From: Micromonospora matsumotoense
GTDB lineage: Bacteria; Actinomycetota; Actinomycetes; Mycobacteriales; Micromonosporaceae
Reading direction: 5' to 3'
Length of the DNA stretch: 64,000 nt
Assembly: GCF_900091525.1 (NCBI RefSeq)
Contig: NZ_FMCU01000011.1
Span: 151,219-215,218 of the forward strand
Shown: positions 35,441-42,760 of the stretch, in pieces
Numbering within the stretch: the first letter of the stretch is position 1
How the letters are laid out: the number at the start of each line of letters is the position of its first letter
Position numbers and translations under genes: made by a program
The notes under the pieces: model-generated
Database searches by the model: none
Seen by the model: the letters and a program-made list of their open reading frames with translations, nothing else
What the model was told of the DNA's origin: nothing

Positions 35441-36868
35441 TTACGGAGCGTGAGGGAGTTCGGTCTGTCCGGCCAGTGGGGCCACAGTGCGGCCAGTGCG
35501 GCCAGCTTCTGGAACGTGGCCGGACTGGCCGGAGTGTGGCCGGACTGGCCGCGCTGCCGGTTGGTCGTCACGGACGGTGAGTTGCCAGAGGGTGCGTGCG
35601 GGGAAGCCCTGGCGGGTGGTGGTGACCCCGGCGCGGGTCTTGGCGCGGCGTAGCGTCCGTTCGGCGATGCCTTCGGCGCGGGCGGCCTTGAGCACGTCGG
35701 CGCGGGTCGCTTCGCCGCCCTGTTCGGTCAGCCAGTCGCGCAGCCACGCGGCGGCGTCGTCGCGCTCGCTGCGGTCGTCCCCTTCCGCGCCGGCACCCTC
35801 GCCGAGGATGTCTCCGACCGACCGGTCCGACTCGCCGGTGATGGTCAGCTTCCCGACGAACGCCGGCCCTTCGTCGGTGGGGATCTCGACCGACTCCACG
35901 ACGTAGCGCAGCGAGGGCAGGTCCAGGGGGCCGAGGTTGTTCTTCGCCTGGCTCATGACGCACGATCCGTCTCCGGCTTCGTCGTCGCGGGCAATCGCGA
36001 TCACGGCGCGGGCGACGGCCGAGAATGCCCGTGATCCGGTGATGAGGTTCAGGGCGTCCGGGCTGGCTGACTTGTTGAAGTGCGCCAGCCCGACCACCGC
36101 GCACCCGGTGCGGTCGGCCATGTTCACCAGGGGTTCCAGGGCGGTACGGAGATCCCGGTCCCGGTGGGTGTCGATTCCGGAGTGAATCAGCGACAGCAAC
36201 GGGTCAGCGGCCAGCAGCGCCACGCCGAGACGGCTGATCTCCCGGCCCAGCGCCGTGCAGTCACGGGGCAGGGTCAGGGCGTCAAACCCGCCGTCGTGTT
36301 GCACGTCGACCCGGTACACCATGTCGAGATCCGCGCCGGCCGCGTAGAGGCGTGGGCCGATGGTCTGCGACCAGGAGTCTTCGGTGGCGGCGTAGATGAC
36401 CGGACGCGGGGTGCCGTGGTGCCGACCGGGCAGGGTGCCCTGGGTGATCTGCGCGGTGAGCCACGCCAGGGTCAGGGACTTGCCGATGCCCTCCCGTCCG
36501 GGTATCACGGTCAGCGCGCCGGAGGGGATGCGGTTGGTCCACGTCCAGGCGACCGGTCGCATCCGGATCTGTGACGCCGGGGTCAGCAGGATCGTGCGGC
36601 CGTGCTCGGCGGGTCCGCCGGGCTCAACCTGACCGGTGCTGACCGGTTCATGGAACGGTTCACCATCCGGGGCGTGACCGGCGGCGATGCCGTCCAGACC
36701 TACCGGCGGCGGGGGCATCTCCGGGTCAGATCGGCTGAACCACTCGGCAGCGGGATCAGGTCCGCCCGTCGCTGCGCTGAAGGGTGTTTCAGCCGCTTGG
36801 GGTGGTCGGACACCCGGGTCCGAAGATCGGCCCGGCCGGGTCCGTGGTGGTCGGTTCGTGGCGGTCAC
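35441..36868 (-). CDS. RecA-fold (AAA_25-type) replication ATPase
   Basis: 475 residues. A Pro-rich N-terminus of about 95 residues precedes a RepA/RecA-type ATPase: Walker A GREGIGKS (residues 124-131), VIYAATEDSW, GVALLAADPLLSLI as Walker B, and VVGLAHFNKSASPDALN followed by SRAFSAVARAVIAI, the order of hexameric RepA-like helicases. The C-terminal part has a helical domain (GGEATRADVLKAARAEGIAE) that may bind DNA. It is probably the replication helicase of the element. The GTG at 36868 overlaps the upstream HNH gene by 4 bases (GTGA) and has GGGAG upstream. Confidence 0.85.
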   Translation of the reverse strand: MTATNRPPRTRPGRSSDPGVRPPQAAETPFSAATGGPDPAAEWFSRSDPEMPPPPVGLDGIAAGHAPDGEPFHEPVSTGQVEPGGPAEHGRTILLTPASQIRMRPVAWTWTNRIPSGALTVIPGREGIGKSLTLAWLTAQITQGTLPGRHHGTPRPVIYAATEDSWSQTIGPRLYAAGADLDMVYRVDVQHDGGFDALTLPRDCTALGREISRLGVALLAADPLLSLIHSGIDTHRDRDLRTALEPLVNMADRTGCAVVGLAHFNKSASPDALNLITGSRAFSAVARAVIAIARDDEAGDGSCVMSQAKNNLGPLDLPSLRYVVESVEIPTDEGPAFVGKLTITGESDRSVGDILGEGAGAEGDDRSERDDAAAWLRDWLTEQGGEATRADVLKAARAEGIAERTLRRAKTRAGVTTTRQGFPARTLWQLTVRDDQPAARPVRPHSGQSGHVPEAGRTGRTVAPLAGQTELPHAP

Positions 36869-37359
36869 AGGGTGACTCCCGTTCGGTTGGTGCGGGTGTG
36901 GTCTGGGTGGGCCGGACCCGGGTCCGGCCCTCGGTCGTCCGGTGACGCGCACCCGGTGACGTAAGCCACCAGGGCGCATCCGTCACCGGGCGGCGGTGAC
37001 AACCGTGGTTGTCGTCGGGTGGCGCAGCTCGACGCGCGCCAGGCGGGCCGCCAGCGCGGCGACGGTGGTGACGAACGGGTGCGGCCGTCGCGGCAGCGGC
37101 GCGCAGCCGGCGGCGCGCAGCCGGCGGCGCGCAGGAACACCTGCGGAAGCTGGTCGGCCTTGGCCTCGTTGCATGGCCGGCAGGCAAGAACCAGATTCAT
37201 CAGCGCCCACCCCGGCAGGGCACTCTGCGGGATCAGGTGGTCCACCGTCGCGCCCAGCAGCGTGGCGAACGGGTGACCGCAGTAGAAGCACCCCGCGCCG
37301 TCCCGGTCGGCAAGCGCCCGCTTGATCGCCCGCATGCGGGCCGAGTTCGGCCGGGCCAT
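36865..37359 (-). CDS. HNH endonuclease-type protein, C-terminus frameshifted
   Basis: The first ~65 residues form an HNH domain: GCFYCGHPFATLLGATVDHL with the DH pair, then NLVLACRPCNEAKADQ supplying the second Cys pair. After QVFLRAAGCAPP the reading frame passes a 14-bp tandem duplication (37098-37125), and what follows is Arg/Pro/Ser-rich shadow-like sequence down to 36865. With one 14-bp unit removed, translation continues as PLPRRPHPFVTTVAALAARL and stops at 36983, a far more protein-like tail. The nuclease core is intact. The start overlaps the XRE gene stop. Confidence 0.75.
   Translation of the reverse strand: MARPNSARMRAIKRALADRDGAGCFYCGHPFATLLGATVDHLIPQSALPGWALMNLVLACRPCNEAKADQLPQVFLRAAGCAPPAARRCRDGRTRSSPPSPRWRPAWRASSCATRRQPRLSPPPGDGCALVAYVTGCASPDDRGPDPGPAHPDHTRTNRTGVTL
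37098..37134. repeat. 14-bp tandem duplication in the HNH gene
   Basis: GGCGCGCAGCCGGC at 37098-37111 is repeated exactly at 37112-37125 and partly (9 bases) at 37126-37134. Fourteen is not a multiple of three, so copy-number change shifts the frame. Confidence 0.9.
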
Positions 37360-37691
37360 CACGCCACCGCCGCCAGGTGCGACACCAGCTCGGACAGACG
37401 GGCGACCTCCACGCGCAGCGCCACCAGCTCGGCGGTCACCGTGCCCGGCTTGGGCGCAGCCACCGGCGACGGGCCGTCATCCGGCGGCAAGTCGAACACC
37501 TCGGCCAACAACCCGTAGTAGAACGACGTCGGCTTGCTGTGCCCGTTCTCCCACCGGGAGATCGCCTTCTTCGCCGACTCCTCGGACGGGAACGGCACGC
37601 CCTGACGGCGGGCCACCGCCTCCATACGACGCAGCACGTCACGCTGCGACCAACCGCGCTCAAACCGCAGCCGCTTCCACCGCGTCTCCAT
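37359..37691 (-). CDS. XRE-family transcriptional regulator
   Basis: 110 residues: helix-turn-helix RWKRLRFERGWSQRDVLRRM with a short insertion, then SAKKAISRWENGHSKPTSFY, and a C-terminal helix (VTAELVALRVEVARLSELVS) that may dimerise. Its ATG at 37691 overlaps the preceding stop in a TGATG; it is the second gene in the four-gene run 38005-35441. Confidence 0.85.
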   Translation of the reverse strand: METRWKRLRFERGWSQRDVLRRMEAVARRQGVPFPSEESAKKAISRWENGHSKPTSFYYGLLAEVFDLPPDDGPSPVAAPKPGTVTAELVALRVEVARLSELVSHLAAVA

Positions 37692-38005
37692 CACGCCACC
37701 ACCGCGAACTCCGCAGCGGCCCGGCGCTGCGGCAGCGTCCGGCCGATGAACTCCGCCAACCCGGCCCGGTCCATCTCCACCACGCCGTTCAAGCAGGTGC
37801 AGCTACCGAAACCATCGCAGTCCGGGCACGGCCCCCACACCGACACCGCGTGCACCTTCACACACGCCGACGACACACAGAACCGCGTCTCGCAGTAGAG
37901 ACACACCTTGGCGAAGTTCAAGCGCGGGGGACGGAACATGTCCGCCAGCGCGGTCAACGTGTCACTGTCGGAGGCCAGCACGACCGGGATACCCTTGACC
38001 TGCAT
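37691..38005 (-). CDS. Cysteine-rich small protein (zinc-ribbon-like)
   Basis: 104 residues with eight cysteines in spaced groups (VCLYCETRFCVSSAC and GPCPDCDGFGSCTCLNG), suggesting one or two zinc sites. Near the start, VKGIPVVLASDSDTLTALAD is hydrophobic and ordinary. First gene of the minus-strand operon and diverges from the 38159 gene. I do not recognise the family. Confidence 0.7.
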   Translation of the reverse strand: MQVKGIPVVLASDSDTLTALADMFRPPRLNFAKVCLYCETRFCVSSACVKVHAVSVWGPCPDCDGFGSCTCLNGVVEMDRAGLAEFIGRTLPQRRAAAEFAVVA

Positions 38006-38090
38006 CTTCGTACTCCTTCGCTGGGAACGGGTTGATGCACTGGCCTCGGTGGGGGTGCCACCCCGCCGGGGCCGCTTGCATGGGTCATAC

Positions 38091-38147
38091 GGTAGCCGGC
38101 TACCCGCTAGCTGTCTAGCCGTATCTTCGGTAGCTGGCTAGTCGCTA
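38091..38147. promoter_or_regulatory. TAGC-motif operator cluster
   Basis: A 14-bp perfect palindrome GGTAGCCGGCTACC (38091-38104) is followed by several overlapping CTAGC/TAGCTGG motifs up to 38147, all within the 153-bp gap between divergent genes. It probably binds one of the element's own regulators. Confidence 0.65.
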
Positions 38148-38158
38148 CACTGCGAGGC

Positions 38159-38356
38159 ATGGCGACCCTTGACGACCTTCAGAAGCTCGCTGCTCGCGTA
38201 CGAGAGGCGAACCAGGCGCTCGATGACCTGCGGCAGAAGCGTGACCAGCTCATCCGCGATGTACGCCGGTCGACCGACCACACCGTTCCCGAGATTGCCG
38301 AGGCTGCCGGCGTGTCGCAGGCGACCGTGAAGACGGTCGTTCGTGGCTTGCGCTGA
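38159..38356 (+). CDS. Small helix-turn-helix protein
   Basis: 65 residues. The first half is a charged helix (LQKLAARVREANQALDDLRQ), probably a coiled coil; the second is a helix-turn-helix, DHTVPEIAEAAGVSQATVKT followed by VVRGLR. Size and place opposite the Cys-rich/XRE operon suggest a switch regulator of the element. Confidence 0.75.
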   Translation: MATLDDLQKLAARVREANQALDDLRQKRDQLIRDVRRSTDHTVPEIAEAAGVSQATVKTVVRGLR

Positions 38357-38506
38357 GAAACCGTTGTCATGCAACGAGAAAACCCGACGACACCGGGCAT
38401 CGACACCATGTGAAGACCCGTGTGAAGTTCGAGGGTCCATGTGGGCGTATCCCTCCCCTGGTCGTAGCCGGTAGCGTCCGAGGTAGGCCCTGGGGAGGGA
38501 CGGACC

Positions 38507-39868
38507 GTGAACGAACCGAACGATGCTCTTGCCGCTCTCGTCGGCGAAGCCGGCTACTCGTGGGCTGGGTTGGCTCGCCGCGTCAACGACCTGGGCGCGA
38601 ACGAGGGTCGGGCGCTGCGGTACGACTACACGGCGGTGAACCGCTGGGTGAAGCGCGGCGAGAAGCCCCGTCCGCCCGTTCCGACCCTGCTTGCACAAGC
38701 CCTGTCCGAGCGGCTGAGCCGTCGTGTCAGCCCGTCGGACTTCGGTATGACCGAGGAAGAAACCCTGGCTGCGCGGGGGTTGCAGTACTCGAATGACACG
38801 CGCACGACAGTCGATACCATCATCGATCTCGGGAGAGCTGACGTGAAGCGCCGCGACATCGTGAAGGCACCGTTTGTACTGGCCGCGCTTGGAGCACCTA
38901 GCCGAGACTGGCTGCTCGCCATGCTGGACGAGACGGCGACGGAACGCGGGCCGCGCCAGGTGGGTATGCGCCAGGTGGCCGGCATCCGCGACATGTTCGC
39001 GCTCTTCCAGGACATGGACGTGATGCGCGGCGGCGGCCATGCCCGGACCGCCCTCGTGGAGTACATGCAGAGCTACGTACTGCCGCTGCTCAAGCGCGAC
39101 CACGAACCTGCGGTGCAGCACGCGCTGTACGAAGCTGCCGCCGAGCAGTCCTACCTTGTGGGCTGGATGGCGTACGACGATGGCGAGCACGGTCTAGCGC
39201 AGCGATACCTGATTCAGGCGCTACGGCTGGCGCAAGCCGCTGGCAGCGCTGCGCTCGGTGCTCATGTGCTGGCCGGCATGTCGGATCAGGCGAACCTGCT
39301 TGGTCACCCTCGCGAGGCGCTGATGCTCGCTCGGGCCGGTCGCCGTGGGCTATCCGAGGGGGATTCGCCCGCCTGCCTTGCGGATCTCCACATCTTGGAG
39401 GGGCGGGCGCTCGCGGCACTCGGCGAGGGATCTGCCGCCGCTGCGTCGGTCGTGAAGGCTGAGCAGGTGTTTGGGCGCGTGGTTCACGACGACGAACCGG
39501 CTTGGGCGAAGTTCATCGACGCGCCGTACATCTTCGGTGAGGCTGCGCACTGCTTCCGTGATCTCGGCCAGCCGTCGGAGCTTGAGCGCTTCGCCAGCGA
39601 GTCCGCTGCTGGCGCTCGACGGCAGGGGCGTGCCCGGCGCGGCGCGCTCAGTGAGGCGGCGCTGTCGATCGCTGACCTTGACCGGGCCAACGTCGAAGCT
39701 GCCGCATCACGGGCGGCGCACGTCGTCGACCTGGCCGCGTCGGTCAACTCGTCCCGCGCCATCGAGACGGTGCGAGACCTGCAACGGCGCATGAAGCCGT
39801 TCGGCAACCTGCATGAGGTCCAGCGGTTCAACGCGCGTGCCGGGGCGCTGCTTGGCCTTGCCGCCTAG
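38507..39868 (+). CDS. Large helical regulator with N-terminal HTH (TPR-like)
   Basis: 453 residues. The N-terminus (YSWAGLARRVNDLGANEGRA, YDYTAVNRWVKRGEKPRPPV) is an XRE-like DNA-binding part found in actinomycete regulators of the NsdA/SARP-independent TPR group. The remainder is Ala/Leu-rich helical repeats (QRYLIQALRLAQAAGSAALG, LGHPREALMLARAGRRGLSE) that look like tetratricopeptide repeats. GTG at 38507. Such proteins often respond to peptides or control development and antibiotic genes. In this element it could link mobility to host state; this is inference. Confidence 0.75.
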   Translation: MNEPNDALAALVGEAGYSWAGLARRVNDLGANEGRALRYDYTAVNRWVKRGEKPRPPVPTLLAQALSERLSRRVSPSDFGMTEEETLAARGLQYSNDTRTTVDTIIDLGRADVKRRDIVKAPFVLAALGAPSRDWLLAMLDETATERGPRQVGMRQVAGIRDMFALFQDMDVMRGGGHARTALVEYMQSYVLPLLKRDHEPAVQHALYEAAAEQSYLVGWMAYDDGEHGLAQRYLIQALRLAQAAGSAALGAHVLAGMSDQANLLGHPREALMLARAGRRGLSEGDSPACLADLHILEGRALAALGEGSAAAASVVKAEQVFGRVVHDDEPAWAKFIDAPYIFGEAAHCFRDLGQPSELERFASESAAGARRQGRARRGALSEAALSIADLDRANVEAAASRAAHVVDLAASVNSSRAIETVRDLQRRMKPFGNLHEVQRFNARAGALLGLAA

Positions 39869-39913
39869 CGGCCCGGCGGGGGCAGGTCGTTGGGACTCCG
39901 CCCCCGCCGGGGC

Positions 39914-40069
39914 TCAGGCGACGAACAGTGCGACAAAGGTAGCGGCAGCGGCGACCAGCGTCGAAACCGCCGTTACCAGGGCCGTTACGGCTGTGAGGTA
40001 GCCGATACGGCGACTGTGCTGGTCATCGCTTTGCTTGGCCCGTTCATGCCGGGTTGCTAGCCTGGGCAC
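39914..40069 (-). CDS. Small single-pass membrane protein
   Basis: 51 residues starting VPRLATRHERAKQSDDQHSR and ending in a hydrophobic helix LTAVTALVTAVSTLVAAAAT plus FVALFVA. An ideal AAGGAG sits 5 bases before the GTG, which is the main support. The basic N-terminus should stay in the cytosol. It is the last gene of the element before attR; candidates are a holin-like, toxin or membrane-anchor peptide. Confidence 0.6.
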   Translation of the reverse strand: MPRLATRHERAKQSDDQHSRRIGYLTAVTALVTAVSTLVAAAATFVALFVA

Positions 40070-40631
40070 TCGATCTCCTTAAGTCCGTTGCTCGCGGATC
40101 AACACGGAGTTCACTGCGGCACCCGTTCCTAAGGCGGGTGCCGCTCCGTGTCTCTAGAGGTTCTACACCGCTGTGACGACAGCCAGGTGGATCAGGTGAG
40201 CGATCGAGCGTCAGCTGTGTAGGTCCTCTGCCTGAGATCGAATCACTTGATCCGCGAGCAGCACAACAAGCGCGGTGGACGAGCGTGGAGACAGTTCGTA
40301 CGCAGGGTAGTCGAATGTTGCGGAGGGTGATGCTCTGCTCGGCGCGGGACTGCAAGGTAGTAGAAACCTGCCGAACCGAAGCGGTGCTTACCTGCAGATA
40401 TGCGGGCATTATGGGTGCTGTGAGCAATTCAACACTGGTGGGAGGACCTACTCGATGGTAAGGTCGAGTGCGAAGAATGTCCGTAATATACTAATAAGGC
40501 TTGCAACTCCGTCAGCGGAAAGTCAGCGAACGCCATGTGAGTCGTTGGTAACCGATGGCAAAGAGCGACAGGCGCTAGGTGGTCTGCCACAAGGGTTGTC
40601 GCTCGTTGACCTTGCTCAGCGCCTGTTATCC
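40070..40631. other. Non-coding right end of the element
   Basis: 562 bases without a supported gene. G+C is lower than in the rest of the window, especially around 40470-40500 (TAATATACTAATAAGG). This fits the att-proximal control DNA of integrative elements. Confidence 0.5.
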
Positions 40632-40679
40632 GCCTTTGCAAGGCAGGGGTTAGGGGTTCGAGTCCCCTGGGCTCCACTC
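40632..40679 (+). repeat. attR core repeat
   Basis: 48 bp identical to 32532-32579 in tRNA-Ala, marking the right end of the element. Confidence 0.92.
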
Positions 40680-40693
40680 CGCTCCCGTGCAGT

Positions 40694-40850
40694 TCACGGG
40701 GCCTTCTCCTCATTCTCGTCTTCCTCGTTCGATCGAACGTTGTCATCGGTCGCCAGCGAGTCAGTAGGGGCGCGAAATCACCTCGTACGAGCCGGTGAAG
40801 GTCGGCTGGAGTGTGTACAGCGGTTGAGGGTGGTCGACGTCCACAGCCGC
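40694..40850 (-). pseudogene. Decayed 3' end of a second integrase
   Basis: Aligns base by base with the last ~150 bp of the intact integrase gene (32594-32750): shared stretches include CGTCTTCCTCGTT, GTTGTCATCGGTCG, CAGCGAGTC and CACCTCGTACGAG. Small indels shift the frame, and the active-site Tyr codon TAC is TGT. It sits outside attR at the same distance from an att core as the live gene does, so it is the remnant of an earlier related element. Confidence 0.85.
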
Positions 40851-40856
40851 TGGTGA

Positions 40857-40886
40857 GTTAGGGGTTCGAGCCCCCTGGGGCTCCAC
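40857..40886 (+). repeat. Third att-like copy
   Basis: GTTAGGGGTTCGAG followed by CCCCCTGGGGCTCCAC repeats the tRNA-Ala T-arm and 3' end with two small changes. It marks the old right end of the decayed element. Confidence 0.8.
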
Positions 40887-40994
40887 CCGCTGACGTGCGT
40901 CCGCACAATGCGCGAACCTTTGTCGGACCGTCATTCCGCTCGGCGGGCCGCGTTCCGGATGTTGTCGGGTGCCGGACCGGGCGGCGGCCGGTGC

Positions 40995-41495
40995 TCAGTA
41001 GCCGGCGAGCCGTGGCGCCAGTGCGATCGCGACGAAGCGGATCGTACGGCCCAGCAGGCACGTCGCCGCGAACGCGACCGGACGCAGCGGCGTGCGACCC
41101 AGGTAGACGCTGGTGGCCAGCAGCGGTGGAAATCCGGTTACCGCGCTGACCAACAGCACACCGATGGCCTGGCGGGGGCGTTCCATCATCTCGACGAGTC
41201 GTGCGCCGGCCGCCTTCGGGCGTGCGAGCATCGTCCCCCACCGGCCCGCTGGTTTCCGCCCGGTCGGGGTCCGCCTGCTGAGCCGGCGTCGCAGCCAGGG
41301 TGAGTGGATCGCGCCGCGCGTACCGAGGAAGATCAGGAACTTGCCGGCGGTCTGACCGGCTGCGGCGGCGACGCCGAGTGCCACGGGTGGCGTGGCGGTG
41401 GTCGCTACGGCCGCCATCAGGTACGGCTCGGCCGGGGTGAACGGCAGGAACGCCGACAGGAGCCCGACGGCCGCCGCCGCCAGAACGGCGATCAT
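40995..41495 (-). CDS. Small integral membrane protein (SNARE-associated/VTT-like)
   Basis: 166 residues with three or four membrane segments: IAVLAAAAVGLLSAFLPF, VALGVAAAAGQTAGKFLIFL, VLLVSAVTGFPPLLATSVYL and the C-terminal FAATCLLGRTIRFVAIALAP. The G-x-x-x-G-K and T-G-F-P-P segments recall VTT/DedA-type proteins. Its ATG overlaps the stop of the phosphatidyltransferase gene (ATGA). Last gene of the 42645-40995 operon; transport or lipid-flipping function is only suggested by the fold. Confidence 0.7.
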   Translation of the reverse strand: MIAVLAAAAVGLLSAFLPFTPAEPYLMAAVATTATPPVALGVAAAAGQTAGKFLIFLGTRGAIHSPWLRRRLSRRTPTGRKPAGRWGTMLARPKAAGARLVEMMERPRQAIGVLLVSAVTGFPPLLATSVYLGRTPLRPVAFAATCLLGRTIRFVAIALAPRLAGY

Positions 41496-42082
41496 GGCCG
41501 GGTGGGCGGCGGGTCGACCGGCAGATTGGCGGCGGACACCAGCGAGACGGCCTTCACTGCGGCGACGCCGAGGGCGAAGGTGACGGCGACGGCGGTCGGC
41601 GCGAAGATCGCCAGAAGCACCACCGCTGCGGTGTTCAGTGCCTTCGCCGGCGGAGACCAGTTCCACCGGTAGATGCGGCGGTCGACGCAGGCGAAGTGGT
41701 TCGGGCTCAGCAGCGGCCAGCGCAGGAACATCAGGCTCAGCAGCTGATCGACGACCATGAACTGGACGAGGAACACCGCGATCGGCAGCGCGGTTTCGGG
41801 CCGCAGCACGACGAGTGCCGCAGCGCAGGCCGACGTGCAGGCCCGGTCGGCGACGATGTCGAAGACCGCGCCGGTGCGGGTTTCCTGCCCCAGGGCGCGG
41901 GCGGCGACACCGTCGAGGATGTCACCGACCCAGTAGATCAGGTAGGCGGCGACGAGCAGGTGGGCGTTGCGGTGGGTCAGCGCCGCCACCGCGAGCCCGA
42001 AGGAGCCGGCCGTCCGTGCGGCGGTGATGGCGTTGGGGACGTTGAGGAGGGTGACCGGCGGGGAGAGCCTGAGCGTGGTCAT
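41492..42082 (-). CDS. CDP-alcohol phosphatidyltransferase family protein
   Basis: 196-residue membrane enzyme that transfers a phosphatidyl group from a CDP-linked donor to an alcohol. The full catalytic signature D-x2-D-G-x2-A-R-x8-G-x3-D-x3-D is present in DILDGVAARALGQETRTG followed by AVFDIVAD. Five or so membrane helices surround it. The start ATG at 42082 overlaps the previous stop (ATGA). The acceptor alcohol is unknown; location in a regulated accessory operon argues against a housekeeping phospholipid role. Confidence 0.88.
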   Translation of the reverse strand: MTTLRLSPPVTLLNVPNAITAARTAGSFGLAVAALTHRNAHLLVAAYLIYWVGDILDGVAARALGQETRTGAVFDIVADRACTSACAAALVVLRPETALPIAVFLVQFMVVDQLLSLMFLRWPLLSPNHFACVDRRIYRWNWSPPAKALNTAAVVLLAIFAPTAVAVTFALGVAAVKAVSLVSAANLPVDPPPTRP

Positions 42083-42303
42083 TCGGCGTCTTTGAGGATG
42101 CGTTGCATGTCGGCGGTACGCCGGTGCAGGTCCGCCAGTTGCGCGCTCATCTCGGTGAGCAGCCGCTGTGTCTCGGCGGCCTGCTCGGCGTACTGCCGCT
42201 GCAGTTCGCTCGACACCTCGGTCCGCTTGCGGACGCCCGCATACCAGACGACCGAGATGAGCACGGCGGCGACGACGATCAGGAAGACCGAGGCAGCGTC
42301 CAT
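42079..42303 (-). CDS. Small membrane-anchored coiled-coil protein
   Basis: 74 residues: an N-terminal membrane helix (VFLIVVAAVLISVVWYAGV) and a polar helix rich in Gln, Glu and Leu (ELQRQYAEQAAETQRLLTEM) that should form a coiled coil. Coupled on both sides: it follows the regulator gene without a gap and overlaps the next start. It may be a scaffold for the transferase. Confidence 0.75.
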   Translation of the reverse strand: MDAASVFLIVVAAVLISVVWYAGVRKRTEVSSELQRQYAEQAAETQRLLTEMSAQLADLHRRTADMQRILKDAE

Positions 42304-42645
42304 CTAACTGGTTCCCTTCGGTGGGGCGTCGCCGTCTCCGGCGGTGCTCAGGGTCGCGGCGGCAGCCGCCACCACGTCGGGCGTGAGGTGCAGCGAGAAC
42401 GGCGTGACCTCGTAGTACTTGAGCGCCTTGCCGTCTCCGGACAACTCCAGATGGGCGGTGACCAACCCGGCCCGCTCCAGTTTCTTGAGATGCACCTGCA
42501 ACAGCGCACGGCTGATGCCCAGATCGCGGGCGAGCTGTGAGACGTAGGCGCGTCCGCCGGTCAACGCGGCGAGGACGCGGAGCCGGTGCGGGCTGGCCAA
42601 CGTGGCGAGAACCTCGACCAGCCGATCGCCGCTCAAGTCTCCCAT
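42304..42645 (-). CDS. ArsR-type winged-helix regulator
   Basis: 113 residues. The winged helix runs SPHRLRVLAALTGGRAYVSQ, LARDLGISRALLQVHLKKLE and RAGLVTAHLELSGDGKALKY. No cysteine is present, so it is not a thiol-based metal sensor of the classic ArsR type. The start codon directly abuts a 50-bp inverted repeat, making it the probable autoregulator of its four-gene operon and perhaps of the divergent DUF952 gene. Confidence 0.85.
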   Translation of the reverse strand: MGDLSGDRLVEVLATLASPHRLRVLAALTGGRAYVSQLARDLGISRALLQVHLKKLERAGLVTAHLELSGDGKALKYYEVTPFSLHLTPDVVAAAAATLSTAGDGDAPPKGTS

Positions 42646-42695
42646 AGCTCACCTTGGCTCATGCCAACTATTATTGGCATGAGCCAAGGTGAGCT
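42646..42695. promoter_or_regulatory. 22-bp perfect inverted-repeat operator
   Basis: Arms 42646-42667 and 42674-42695 are exact complements (AGCTCACCTTGGCTCATGCC plus AA) around the spacer CTATTA. The left arm begins on the base next to the regulator's ATG, covering the ribosome binding site, and the repeat faces the divergent DUF952 gene. The TTGGC/GCCAA core is A+T-richer than its surroundings. Confidence 0.85.
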
Positions 42696-42760
42696 GTCAA
42701 CTTCGGAGTGCTGACGGGGCCGGTGGCTGCGGACCGGGCGGTCATCTGCCATCCTGGGAT

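Larger units (their letters stand above)
32532..40679. mobile_element. 8.1-kb tRNA-Ala integrative element
   Basis: Bounded by a 48-bp identical direct repeat (32532-32579 and 40632-40679), the left copy being the anticodon-to-3' part of tRNA-Ala. Cargo: tyrosine integrase next to attL, excisionase-like protein, RecA-fold ATPase, HNH protein, XRE regulator, Cys-rich protein, a divergent small HTH gene, a large TPR-type regulator and a one-helix membrane peptide. This resembles the integration/replication module of actinomycete integrative elements or a phage satellite. No FtsK/TraB-like transfer gene or phage structural gene is seen, so it is either defective or relies on a helper. Confidence 0.9.

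Noticed and set aside
38507..39868. Relaxase or transfer protein in the element
   Set aside because: The protein is helical-repeat with an HTH-like start and lacks relaxase histidine or Walker motifs.
32580..40632. Element as a prophage
   Set aside because: No capsid, portal, terminase, tail or lysis gene can be recognised.
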